A DNA stretch of 9,329 nt, taken from NCBI GenBank assembly GCA_003453555.1, contig DMLA01000132.1, positions 1,525 to 10,853 of the forward strand, read 5' to 3'. Every line of letters begins with the position of its first letter. The first letter of the stretch is position 1. Of this stretch, positions 1-5,619 are shown piece after piece. The position numbers and the translations under genes are program-made. The DNA is from Chloroflexota bacterium (lineage in GTDB: Bacteria; Chloroflexota; Anaerolineae; UBA7937). The notes under the pieces were generated by a model that was given only the letters and a program-made list of their open reading frames with translations, made no database searches and was not told the DNA's origin.

Positions 1-525
1 CCCAAAAGGTTGCGCCTCCAACTCTATCGTCGCCTCATCTGGGGAAGCCCAGCCCCTTCCCGGGGGAGCCCCATCAGTGAGATAGTGACCACCGGGCGCT
101 ACTCCTTCCAAGTCATCCCCACCCCCGGTCACAGCGAAGATCACATCTCCTTCTACGAGCCCCGTGAAGGCTGGCTTTTCACCGGCGACGCCTACATCGG
201 GGGGCTAGATAAGGCCTTGCAGGCCGATAGCGACATCTACGCTGTCATTTCTTCGCTGAAGAGACTGAGCGCTTTGCCTGCCAAGCGCCTATTCCAGGGC
301 TCAGGGACGGTGCGGGACGATTCTAAAGAGGCCATCGAGAAAAAAGTAGAATATCTGGAGGAGTTGGGTGAGAGGGCGTGCCAACTTCACAGCCAGGGCT
401 TGCGCCCCAAAGAGATAAGGGATCGCCTCCTGGGAAGGGAACTGCCCATAGCCTACTGGACCCTGGGCCACTTCTCGGGGCTCAACCTGGTGCGCTCGTA
501 TCTCAAGGTAAAGAGAGAAGAATAG
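1..525 (+). CDS. Metallo-beta-lactamase-fold hydrolase, 5'-truncated by window edge
   Basis: The reading frame is open from the first base and ends with TAG at 523-525, so only the C-terminal ~174 residues are visible; the N-terminal half with the usual HxHxDH metal motif lies outside the window. What is visible is PGHSEDH (124-144), a typical MBL motif carrying a metal-ligand His, and FTGD (178-189), whose Asp normally bridges the two metals. A helical C-terminal tail follows (QGLRPKEIRDRLLG and onward), as in many stand-alone MBL hydrolases of the glyoxalase II/RNase Z-like superfamily. The place where most members have PGHG reads QGSG, with Ser at 301-303, so one metal ligand may be missing. 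Specific substrate unknown. It is transcribed towards the minus-strand operon and so is not part of it. The TTG at position 10 is not a credible start because the fold would be incomplete. Confidence 0.8.
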   Translation, partial: PKRLRLQLYRRLIWGSPAPSRGSPISEIVTTGRYSFQVIPTPGHSEDHISFYEPREGWLFTGDAYIGGLDKALQADSDIYAVISSLKRLSALPAKRLFQGSGTVRDDSKEAIEKKVEYLEELGERACQLHSQGLRPKEIRDRLLGRELPIAYWTLGHFSGLNLVRSYLKVKREE

Positions 526-617
526 TCTGGTAGTGTGGAAACTACTGGTTGCTTGTCGGGAGTTAGCACTATAGTTGACGAGTCGGTGTAGAACCAATCC
601 GAGGCCGTCAAACGTAG

Positions 618-637
618 CGTCGGGCTTTAGCCCGACG
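618..637. repeat. Perfect palindrome, REP-like hairpin
   Basis: CGTCGGGCT (618-626) and AGCCCGACG (629-637) are perfect reverse complements separated by TT; the physical hairpin would be an 8-bp GC-rich stem with a TTTA loop. Palindromes built around GGGCTTTAGCCC are common as dispersed intergenic repeats in many bacterial genomes, sometimes linked to IS200-like RAYT transposases (family knowledge, from memory). No transposase is present in the window. It lacks a T-run on either side, so it is not a standard intrinsic terminator, although it may still slow polymerases between convergent genes. Confidence 0.65.
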
Positions 638-652
638 AGATAACAGTCGCCA

Positions 653-763
653 CCTGAAAGGCTGGATCAAGTCCGCCGCATACCGCCTAAAGGCTCCATT
701 CCCGGTGCTCGAAGAGGAATCGAGGCTTCAGCCGGTTAAGTTGGTACGGGCAGGGACTAGCCC
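653..763. repeat. Degenerate mini-hairpin cluster following the REP-like palindrome
   Basis: After the perfect palindrome come further small inverted repeats of the same style: CCTGAAAGG (653-661), GCCTAAAGGC (685-694), GGCTTCAGCC (724-733) and GGGC/GCCC around AGGGACTA (748-763). Each has GC-rich arms and a short centre resembling CTTTAG, CTAAAG or CTTCAG, and centre-to-centre spacing is roughly 27-39 nt. This looks like a decayed array of one repeat family. Individual short hairpins arise by chance in GC-rich DNA, so the cluster is the evidence, not any single one. Confidence 0.4.
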
Positions 764-778
764 ATCCCCATAATTAGC

Positions 779-806
779 CTGGCCTGGATTTCCAATCCGG
801 GGCCAG
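779..806 (-). terminator. Terminator-like hairpin after etfA
   Basis: CTGGCC (779-784) pairs with GGCCAG (801-806), and inside it GGATT (786-790) pairs with AATCC (794-798), giving an 11-bp interrupted stem with a 3-nt loop. It starts 8 nt past the etfA stop codon on the minus strand. The bases after it on that strand read GCTAATTA, which is only moderately T/A-rich, so this is a weak intrinsic terminator or a 3'-end stabilising hairpin rather than a textbook terminator. Confidence 0.5.
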
Positions 807-814
807 AGTAAGAC

Positions 815-1816
815 TTACCCCTCCTGCTGGGCTTTCAACGCCTCTATCAGGGCTGGCACCACCTCGTGGACATCCCCCACGACCCCTACGTCCGCCAGGT
901 CCATTATTGGAGCCCGCTCATCGGTGTTGATTGCCACGATATACTTCGACTCTTTGACGCCCAGATAGTGTTGAATGGCTCCAGAGATGCCACAGGCGAT
1001 ATAGAGATCCGGCTTCACCGTCTTTCCGCCAGCGCCTCCCACCCAATGCTCCTCGCCTATCCACCCCTCATCTACCGCTCCCCGGGAGGCTCCCACGGCC
1101 CCGCCCAAGAGTTCGGCCAACTCCCTAAGCATCTCGAACCCCTCTGGGCCTCCCATGCCTCGGCCTCCGGCAACTACCACCCTCGCCTCTTCTAGCCTCG
1201 GCCGAGGCACCTCAAGCCCTCCCTCCACTATTTTCACCACAGGTTCAACCCTCTCCACGCTCACCTTTTCCACGCTTCCCGTCCGCCAATCGTCAGGGGG
1301 AAAGGGCTCTATGGCCCCTGGACGCAGGGTGGCCATCTGGGGCCGCCCTTCAGGGATGGATGAGGTGACCATCAGCCGATCATCATAGGCCGGGCTGGTC
1401 CCCAAAAGGAGCCATTCTGTCAGGTCCATCTCCAGGCGGGTGCAACCAGAGATGAGACCCGTCCCCAAGCGTTGGGCCAGACGGGGGGCCAGGTCCTGTC
1501 CCATCTCCGTATCCCCCAGGAGGAGGACCAAGGGGCGTTTAGCCTGGACTAAAGCGGCCAAAATTGCCAAGTAGCCCTCCGTTGAATAGTCGGCCAACGT
1601 GGGGTCATCGGCCAGGTAAACAAGATCGGCTCCCCGACGGATCAACTCCTGAGCCTCATCCTCCACCTGGTAGCCCAAAAGGACCACCTCCGCCCGCTCC
1701 CCCATCCGGTCGGCTAACTCTCGGGCTGCAGCCACCAACTCCAGGCTAATAGGGCTGAGTCGCCCTTGCCCCACCTCGGCTATGGCCCAGACGTTCATAT
1801 ACTCTTCGGAAGCCAT
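815..1816 (-). CDS. etfA: Electron transfer flavoprotein subunit alpha
   Basis: Encodes a 333-residue EtfA, the FAD-binding subunit that with EtfB carries electrons from acyl-CoA dehydrogenases to a membrane quinone reductase or, in bifurcating forms, exchanges them with NADH and ferredoxin. The N-terminal nucleotide-binding-like domain covers about residues 8-190. The C-terminal FAD domain is clear: VVVAGGRGMGG (213-223), GASRGAVDEGW (242-252), LYIACGISGAIQH (271-283), AINTDERAPI (295-304), then a VVGD...VVPALIEAL ending. The usual QVGQTGK stretch is instead WVGGAGGK (258-265), with one extra residue, a notable change beside the isoalloxazine ring. The start is set by GAGGAGG (1821-1827), 4 nt before ATG; an alternative ATG at 1798 has no such site. 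The gap to subunit B is 13 nt. It is the last gene of the operon, about 5.4 kb from its partner etfB, which is unusual. Confidence 0.93.
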   Translation of the reverse strand: MASEEYMNVWAIAEVGQGRLSPISLELVAAARELADRMGERAEVVLLGYQVEDEAQELIRRGADLVYLADDPTLADYSTEGYLAILAALVQAKRPLVLLLGDTEMGQDLAPRLAQRLGTGLISGCTRLEMDLTEWLLLGTSPAYDDRLMVTSSIPEGRPQMATLRPGAIEPFPPDDWRTGSVEKVSVERVEPVVKIVEGGLEVPRPRLEEARVVVAGGRGMGGPEGFEMLRELAELLGGAVGASRGAVDEGWIGEEHWVGGAGGKTVKPDLYIACGISGAIQHYLGVKESKYIVAINTDERAPIMDLADVGVVGDVHEVVPALIEALKAQQEG

Positions 1817-1820
1817 ACCA

Positions 1821-1827
1821 CCTCCTC
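1821..1827 (-). promoter_or_regulatory. Ribosome binding site deciding the etfA start
   Basis: The minus strand reads GAGGAGG, then TGGT, then ATG. This strong Shine-Dalgarno site fills most of the 13-nt gap after the CoA-transferase-like B stop and selects the ATG at 1816 over the one six codons downstream. Confidence 0.75.
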
Positions 1828-1829
1828 AA

Positions 1830-2693
1830 TTAAAACCCTTCTGCTTCTCGCTCGATGATCTCCCTCAGTTTGGCTCGCCTTCTCCCCCCGCTGAGACGCT
1901 CCAACTCCCGGATACCCAGGGGGTCTATCTCCTCTCTCAGAAGCCTTACCTCCTCAGCGGAGGGGGGCGGCGTCTCATGGAGATCTGGCGCCATGGCCAG
2001 AGGGAAGCCGGTCTTTTTCTGTATCCGCTCCACGCTCACTCCCGGATGATAGGAAAGGAGCCTCATCCGACCCCCCTCGAAGTCGAAAGTGCCCAGATTT
2101 GTCACCAGGTAGCGGGGGCCGGGACTGAGAATGGATAACTCCCCACGCCGCTCCTCCTCCAGTACGCCGACGCCGCTTACGAAGTCGAGCCGCTCCACGA
2201 AGACGGCCCGGCTATGACGGGGCACATAAAGGTAAACGTGGGAAGAGTAGTTGGTCACATCGGCGATCCCCCCACACCCCGGCAACCGCAACTTGGGAGC
2301 ATAATAGTCCCCTAGGACCACGTTATTGAAATTGCCCCTGGGGTCGACCTGCGCCGGTCGGAAGAACTCCTTGGGCTGAAGAGTGAACATGAGGGTTCCG
2401 GCCACTTCATCGAAACCGAAAATGTACAATGGTTTCTCTAGATTAGCCTCCTCAGCCCTGGAGATGGAGAGGGGCGCCCAAGAGTTGGTGATGCAGCCCC
2501 CGGTAGCCACGCCGAAGATCAGGTCTGGAGCGTGGGTCAACTTGGCCAGGATGTAACCGGCGACCACCAAAGGGGTGGCTATACCTTGAGCCATCAGGTC
2601 CCCGTTTTTCGCCTGACGCGATATGCAGGTTACGATCAACTCATCGATAGTGAAATGGTCAGCGGCCCCCAACCTAACCTCCACGCTTTCCAT
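1830..2693 (-). CDS. Class I CoA-transferase-like subunit B (IpdB/GctB-like)
   Basis: A 287-residue beta subunit of the family that includes glutaconate CoA-transferase and the steroid ring-cleaving hydrolase IpdAB. Visible family features are GDLMAQGIATPL (31-42), KLTHAPDL (51-58), NFNN (121-124), LPGCGG (137-142, the Gly-rich oxyanion region), FVERLDFVSGVG (165-176), VTNLGTFDF (197-205) and YHPGV (215-219). The last three match IpdB-type proteins well as I remember them. After APDL, where true transferases carry the Glu that forms the covalent CoA thioester, this protein reads IFGVATGG with no acidic residue. That favours a hydrolase/IpdAB-like role over CoA transfer (inference). It overlaps subunit A by 20 nt in another frame, with no strong ribosome site close to its ATG, so translation is probably coupled and the two subunits made in equal amounts. 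The C-terminal charged helix (about 245-287) is longer than in short IpdB proteins. Confidence 0.85.
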   Translation of the reverse strand: MESVEVRLGAADHFTIDELIVTCISRQAKNGDLMAQGIATPLVVAGYILAKLTHAPDLIFGVATGGCITNSWAPLSISRAEEANLEKPLYIFGFDEVAGTLMFTLQPKEFFRPAQVDPRGNFNNVVLGDYYAPKLRLPGCGGIADVTNYSSHVYLYVPRHSRAVFVERLDFVSGVGVLEEERRGELSILSPGPRYLVTNLGTFDFEGGRMRLLSYHPGVSVERIQKKTGFPLAMAPDLHETPPPSAEEVRLLREEIDPLGIRELERLSGGRRRAKLREIIEREAEGF

Positions 2694-3465
2694 CTAGAAA
2701 CTGCGCCAGGTACTCCTCGAAATCGCCCCCGGAGCAGGCGTCTACATAATCTAATATCTCCTGGCCAGCCAAGCGATAGTAGGGATAACAAGAGGTGGGG
2801 TAAGCGCCTTTGGGAGCCAGGACCACGGCGTCGACCCGGGGACCGAAGATCGCTATCTCCCCTTCTACCTCCTCCACCAGCCTCTCGGTGGTGATGATCG
2901 CCCGCTGGGCAGCGAGAGCCATCTCCCTATCCAGGGCCAAATTGCCTTTCAAGATAGCGGTGCCCTGGTGGTCCGACTCCTGGACGTGGATCACCGCCAC
3001 ATCGGGCTTAATGGCCGGGAAGGCGACATACTGCTCCCCGGTGTAGGGACAAGTGATAGTCTTCACATCGGGCCGCACCTTTAGGAGATCTGTTCCCTGC
3101 CAGGCGCGGGCTGGCTGGAAGCCTATCCCGCTCAAAGTGGCTCGAAGCCCCAGAGCCAAGGAGACCTCCGTCTCCTCGACTATCTCCAAATCCCTTGCTT
3201 TCTTGGTGAACATGGGGGCCAGCCCGAAAACCTCCAGCCCGAAGTAACAGGTGCGAACCCGCTTCACAGAGCCAGCGCCCACCAGGAGATCGCTTTCATA
3301 CCCCGCCGTGAGGGCCAATAGGGTCAGTCCCTTAACCCCGGAGCGGATCAGTTCCCGGACGAAGGCTACCGGCCGACGGTAGAGGGTCATGCCTCCTAAG
3401 GCGATGGTGTCCCCAGGTTGCACCAAGGCTACAGCCTCAGATAGAGTTACAACCTTGTCGCTCAT
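2674..3465 (-). CDS. Class I CoA-transferase-like subunit A (IpdA/GctA-like)
   Basis: A 263-residue alpha subunit that would pair with the downstream gene product. The N-terminus has the family pattern: VTLSEAVALVQPGDTIALGG (6-25), RRPVAFVRELIRSG (30-43), LTLLALTAG (47-55), then AGSVKRV (64-70), YFGLE (74-78) and LAPMF (82-86). The segment EETEVSLALGLRAT (97-110) matches the EGM...GL(Q/R)A segment of IpdA, and Glu100 falls where, from memory, IpdA has its essential glutamate. Later parts include CPYTGEQYVAFPAIKPDVAVIHVQ (139-162) and REMALAAQRAIITTERLVEE (180-199), both typical. The probable reaction is hydrolysis or CoA exchange on a carboxylate CoA ester in the cytoplasm; the substrate is unknown. 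The start overlaps the HAD stop as ATGA, with GGAGAG placed 6 nt upstream of the ATG. Confidence 0.88.
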   Translation of the reverse strand: MSDKVVTLSEAVALVQPGDTIALGGMTLYRRPVAFVRELIRSGVKGLTLLALTAGYESDLLVGAGSVKRVRTCYFGLEVFGLAPMFTKKARDLEIVEETEVSLALGLRATLSGIGFQPARAWQGTDLLKVRPDVKTITCPYTGEQYVAFPAIKPDVAVIHVQESDHQGTAILKGNLALDREMALAAQRAIITTERLVEEVEGEIAIFGPRVDAVVLAPKGAYPTSCYPYYRLAGQEILDYVDACSGGDFEEYLAQFLDGKRGG

Positions 3466-4109
3466 GCTCTCTCCATTATCCTCTCCAACTCCGTCACCTT
3501 GGGGATCACAAAATCCACACCCTCCTCTTGCCCATCGCCCACCAGGACGGTCAACATCCCTAGATCCTTCCCAGGCTTCAAATTCCTCGCCAAATCGTCA
3601 ACAATTAAGCAATCCTGACCATCCGTTTCCAAGGCCTCTATAACCTTGAGGTAAGCCCGCTTATCGGGTTTATTGATCTGCTCCAAGAAATAGATATCGA
3701 AGATGTGGTCGAAATGGCGTTCCACACCTAGGGCCCTGAGCACCCGCTGAACGTACTCGCGAGGCGAGTTGGTGAAGACCGCCCTCTCTGCCTCGATGCT
3801 ACCCAACACCCCCTCCAAAAGAGGGTCAGGTGATAGATATTCCTCCACCGGCAGATCGTGAACATAGACCAGGTAATCATGGACATCTAGATGGTGATGG
3901 AGATAGAGGCCTCGGCTAGTAGTACCATAGCGGCGGTAAAACTCCTTTCTCAGTTCCGGGATCTGGGAAGCAGGTATCCCCAGCCGTAGCCGCATATAGT
4001 CGTTGATGCGCTGGCTAACAGCCGTCATTAGCCCCGTCTCCTTGGGATAGAGCGTCTCATCCAAGTCGAAAAGTATATGGTTTATCTCCCTACCGTTAAC
4101 ACGCATCAT
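3462..4109 (-). CDS. HAD-superfamily hydrolase, pyrimidine 5'-nucleotidase type
   Basis: A 215-residue HAD phosphatase counted from the ATG at 4109. Motif I is FDLDET (14-19), with both aspartates of DxD. Motif II is the Thr of FTNS (112-115), motif III is the Lys of NKPDK (146-150), and motif IV is DDLARN (171-176). The combination FDLDETLYP, YGTTSRGL (61-68), INKPDKRAY and VDDLARNL is characteristic of the Sdt1/pyrimidine 5'-nucleotidase group, so a nucleotide or related small phosphate ester is the likely substrate. The helical cap lies between motifs I and II. The start at 4109 gives an ATGA overlap with the phosphatase gene before it, like its neighbours; a start at 4136 would overlap 31 nt and has no ribosome site. 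ATG at 4106 is an equally possible second codon start. Its tie to the CoA-ester genes is by operon only. Confidence 0.88.
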   Translation of the reverse strand: MMRVNGREINHILFDLDETLYPKETGLMTAVSQRINDYMRLRLGIPASQIPELRKEFYRRYGTTSRGLYLHHHLDVHDYLVYVHDLPVEEYLSPDPLLEGVLGSIEAERAVFTNSPREYVQRVLRALGVERHFDHIFDIYFLEQINKPDKRAYLKVIEALETDGQDCLIVDDLARNLKPGKDLGMLTVLVGDGQEEGVDFVIPKVTELERIMERA

Positions 4110-4741
4110 TTCGTAGGTAACTGATCGAGATGACAAGTGTCATTTATGGTTTCTATTAACACCCCATCCCCATCATACTGTAGAATGTGCAAGGAGGCGT
4201 TGTCAGCCGCGAATCGGCTCGCCATCCCTATCCCACGGTCCGCCCCTACTCCCAAGGCATCTAGGACGATACATTTCATATTTCCACCATGGCCGACGAC
4301 GAGCACCGTCTGCTCAGGGTGAGCCTCCACAATCTCTCTTATGGCTGCTTTAGTCCTCTCGAAAAGCGCCAGGTAGGACTCCCCCTCCAATCGCCTCACC
4401 CTTAACGGGTCGGCTCGCCACTCCCTGAGATGCTTTGGGTACCCACTCTCCACCTCCTCGAAAGTAAGGCCCGTCCAAACCCCGGTATCTACCTCCCTCA
4501 GCGATTCGAGAGCCTTCACTTCCTGGCCAACGGCCTCCGCTATGATCTTTGCCGTCTCGTAGGCACGGGAGAGGTCGCTGGCATAGATAGCCTCGATCCC
4601 CTCACCCCTTAGTCGTTCAGCCAAGAGTTTGGCCTGTTTCCTCCCCCGCTCGTTCAAGGGGAGATCGGACTGTCCCTGATACCGCCCTTCCAGGTTCCAA
4701 TCCGTCTCAGCGTGACGGACGAGAAGCAGACGAGTGGTCAT
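4106..4741 (-). CDS. Histidine phosphatase family protein (phosphoglycerate mutase-like)
   Basis: A 211-residue member of the branch 1 histidine phosphatase superfamily. The catalytic RHA motif is at 9-11 (LLVRHAETDWN) with phospho-accepting His10. Arg59 in SDLSRAYETA, Glu83 in LREVDTG and His151 in VVGHGG complete the active-site pocket. The length and absence of an insertion fit the cofactor-dependent PGM-like phosphatases (CobC/GpmB/PhoE-like group) rather than true glycolytic PGM. Substrate cannot be assigned from these motifs. No corrin or cobamide genes are near, so alpha-ribazole phosphatase is not supported. The ATG overlaps the transporter stop as ATGA and lacks a good ribosome site, which suggests coupled translation. 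The C-terminus is short, without a membrane anchor. Confidence 0.9.
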   Translation of the reverse strand: MTTRLLLVRHAETDWNLEGRYQGQSDLPLNERGRKQAKLLAERLRGEGIEAIYASDLSRAYETAKIIAEAVGQEVKALESLREVDTGVWTGLTFEEVESGYPKHLREWRADPLRVRRLEGESYLALFERTKAAIREIVEAHPEQTVLVVGHGGNMKCIVLDALGVGADRGIGMASRFAADNASLHILQYDGDGVLIETINDTCHLDQLPTK

Positions 4742-5619
4742 TTTACGGGCATAACCTTGACCACTTTTTGCTCCCTCCGTGAAGCCAAGTAGATGCCCGA
4801 AAGGATCATCGCTCCGCCTACTACCTTCAGAAAGGTAGGAACTTCATTAAGTATGAGGTAGGCCAAAATCGTGGCCCCTACCGGCTCCCCCAAGATAGTG
4901 ACGCTGACAAAAGGGGCCGAAAGGTACCCCAGAGCCCAGTTGAAAGCCGAATGGCCGATCACCTGGGGCACCAGGGCCAAGAGAATGAACATGAGGTAAG
5001 TGGTAGATGAGTAGCCGGTGAACCGCTGTCCGGTGAGAAGGCAAAAAAGTACCGTCACAGCCGCGGCCACGGAATAGGTGAGAGAGATGTAGGGCAAAAG
5101 CGAGAGCCCCTGTCTGAGCCTTCGACCGGCCAGTAGATAGCCAGTGACCATCACCGCTCCTCCCAGGGCCAGGATGTCTCCCCACAAGGCTCCTCCCCCT
5201 AAAGCGAAATCCCCGTAGCCAATGGCCACGCTCCCCACCACGGAGAGAAGTATCCCTCCCAGCATCCCCTTGGTAACTCGATCCATCTCCAGGAGATGGG
5301 AGAACAGTCCCACAAAGAGGGGGCTCATGGTGACCAGGATGACGGAACTGGCCACGGTAGTATAACTGAGAGAAGCGATCCATAGACCGAAATGGAGAGC
5401 CAGAAATACCCCGGCTATCACGAGATAGAAGAGATCCCTGCGGCTCAAGACCCTCAACTCTTGACCGGACCTGATTAAAGCCACGGGCCCTATAACCAGA
5501 GAGGCCAGGCTTAAGCGGTAGGCAGCGATAATAAGAGGTGGCGCCTCCGCCAGCCTGATGAAGATGGAGGCGAAGGAGACGGCTACCACCCCCGCAAAGA
5601 GCACCAAAGCGGCCTTCAT
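4738..5619 (-). CDS. EamA/DMT-family transporter (10-TM)
   Basis: A 293-residue hydrophobic protein with the two-repeat EamA (DUF6/RhaT-like) plan of the drug/metabolite transporter superfamily. The first repeat starts at AALVLFAGVVAVSFASIFIRLAEAPPLIIAAYRL (split by short loops, about residues 3-36) and carries the typical early proline-rich PPLIIAAYR turn. The second starts near residue 149 (GGALWGDILALGGAVMVTGY) and ends with LGEPVGATILAYLILNEVP and GGAMILSGIYL. About ten membrane segments can be counted, with a basic C-terminal tail (RREQKVVKVMPVK) likely cytoplasmic. Family members export amino acids, nucleosides or other metabolites, or import some; the substrate is not readable. It starts with ATGA on the amidohydrolase stop, with GAGAGG 5 nt upstream. 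Operon placement between an amidohydrolase and phosphatases suggests it moves a substrate or product of that step (inference). Confidence 0.88.
   Translation of the reverse strand: MKAALVLFAGVVAVSFASIFIRLAEAPPLIIAAYRLSLASLVIGPVALIRSGQELRVLSRRDLFYLVIAGVFLALHFGLWIASLSYTTVASSVILVTMSPLFVGLFSHLLEMDRVTKGMLGGILLSVVGSVAIGYGDFALGGGALWGDILALGGAVMVTGYLLAGRRLRQGLSLLPYISLTYSVAAAVTVLFCLLTGQRFTGYSSTTYLMFILLALVPQVIGHSAFNWALGYLSAPFVSVTILGEPVGATILAYLILNEVPTFLKVVGGAMILSGIYLASRREQKVVKVMPVK

Larger units (their letters stand above)
526..814. other. Intergenic region between convergent genes; no CDS supported
   Basis: This 289-nt gap separates the plus-strand MBL gene from the 3' end of the minus-strand operon. 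A weak stem, GTAGT (530-534) with ACTAC (541-545), lies 4 nt after the MBL stop but has no T-run, so it is a poor terminator. From 618 onward the gap holds a perfect palindrome, several smaller hairpins and the terminator-like hairpin of the operon, all listed separately. I see no credible coding frame, tRNA or start site with a ribosome binding site here. Confidence 0.6.

Noticed and set aside
577..605. TTGACG followed by an AT-containing stretch on the plus strand as a promoter
   Set aside because: No credible -10 box lies at proper spacing (the hexamer at 17 nt is TCCGAG) and no gene follows on that strand.
618..637. Palindrome as a CRISPR repeat or intrinsic terminator
   Set aside because: There is only one perfect copy, no regular unique spacers and no cas gene; no T-run flanks it on either strand.
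2674..2693. Possible frameshifted A-B fusion of the CoA-transferase-like genes
   Set aside because: Both subunits are complete with their own family ends; a 20-nt overlap is ordinary for coupled genes.
4110..4136. Nine-residue N-terminal extension of the HAD gene
   Set aside because: No ribosome site precedes 4136, and ATG 4109 reproduces the ATGA overlap seen at neighbouring junctions and is close to the FDLDET motif, as is usual.
4106..4741. Assignment as alpha-ribazole phosphatase (CobC) or glycolytic phosphoglycerate mutase
   Set aside because: The shared catalytic motifs do not separate these activities, and no cobamide or glycolysis genes are nearby; a general histidine phosphatase call is all that is supported.
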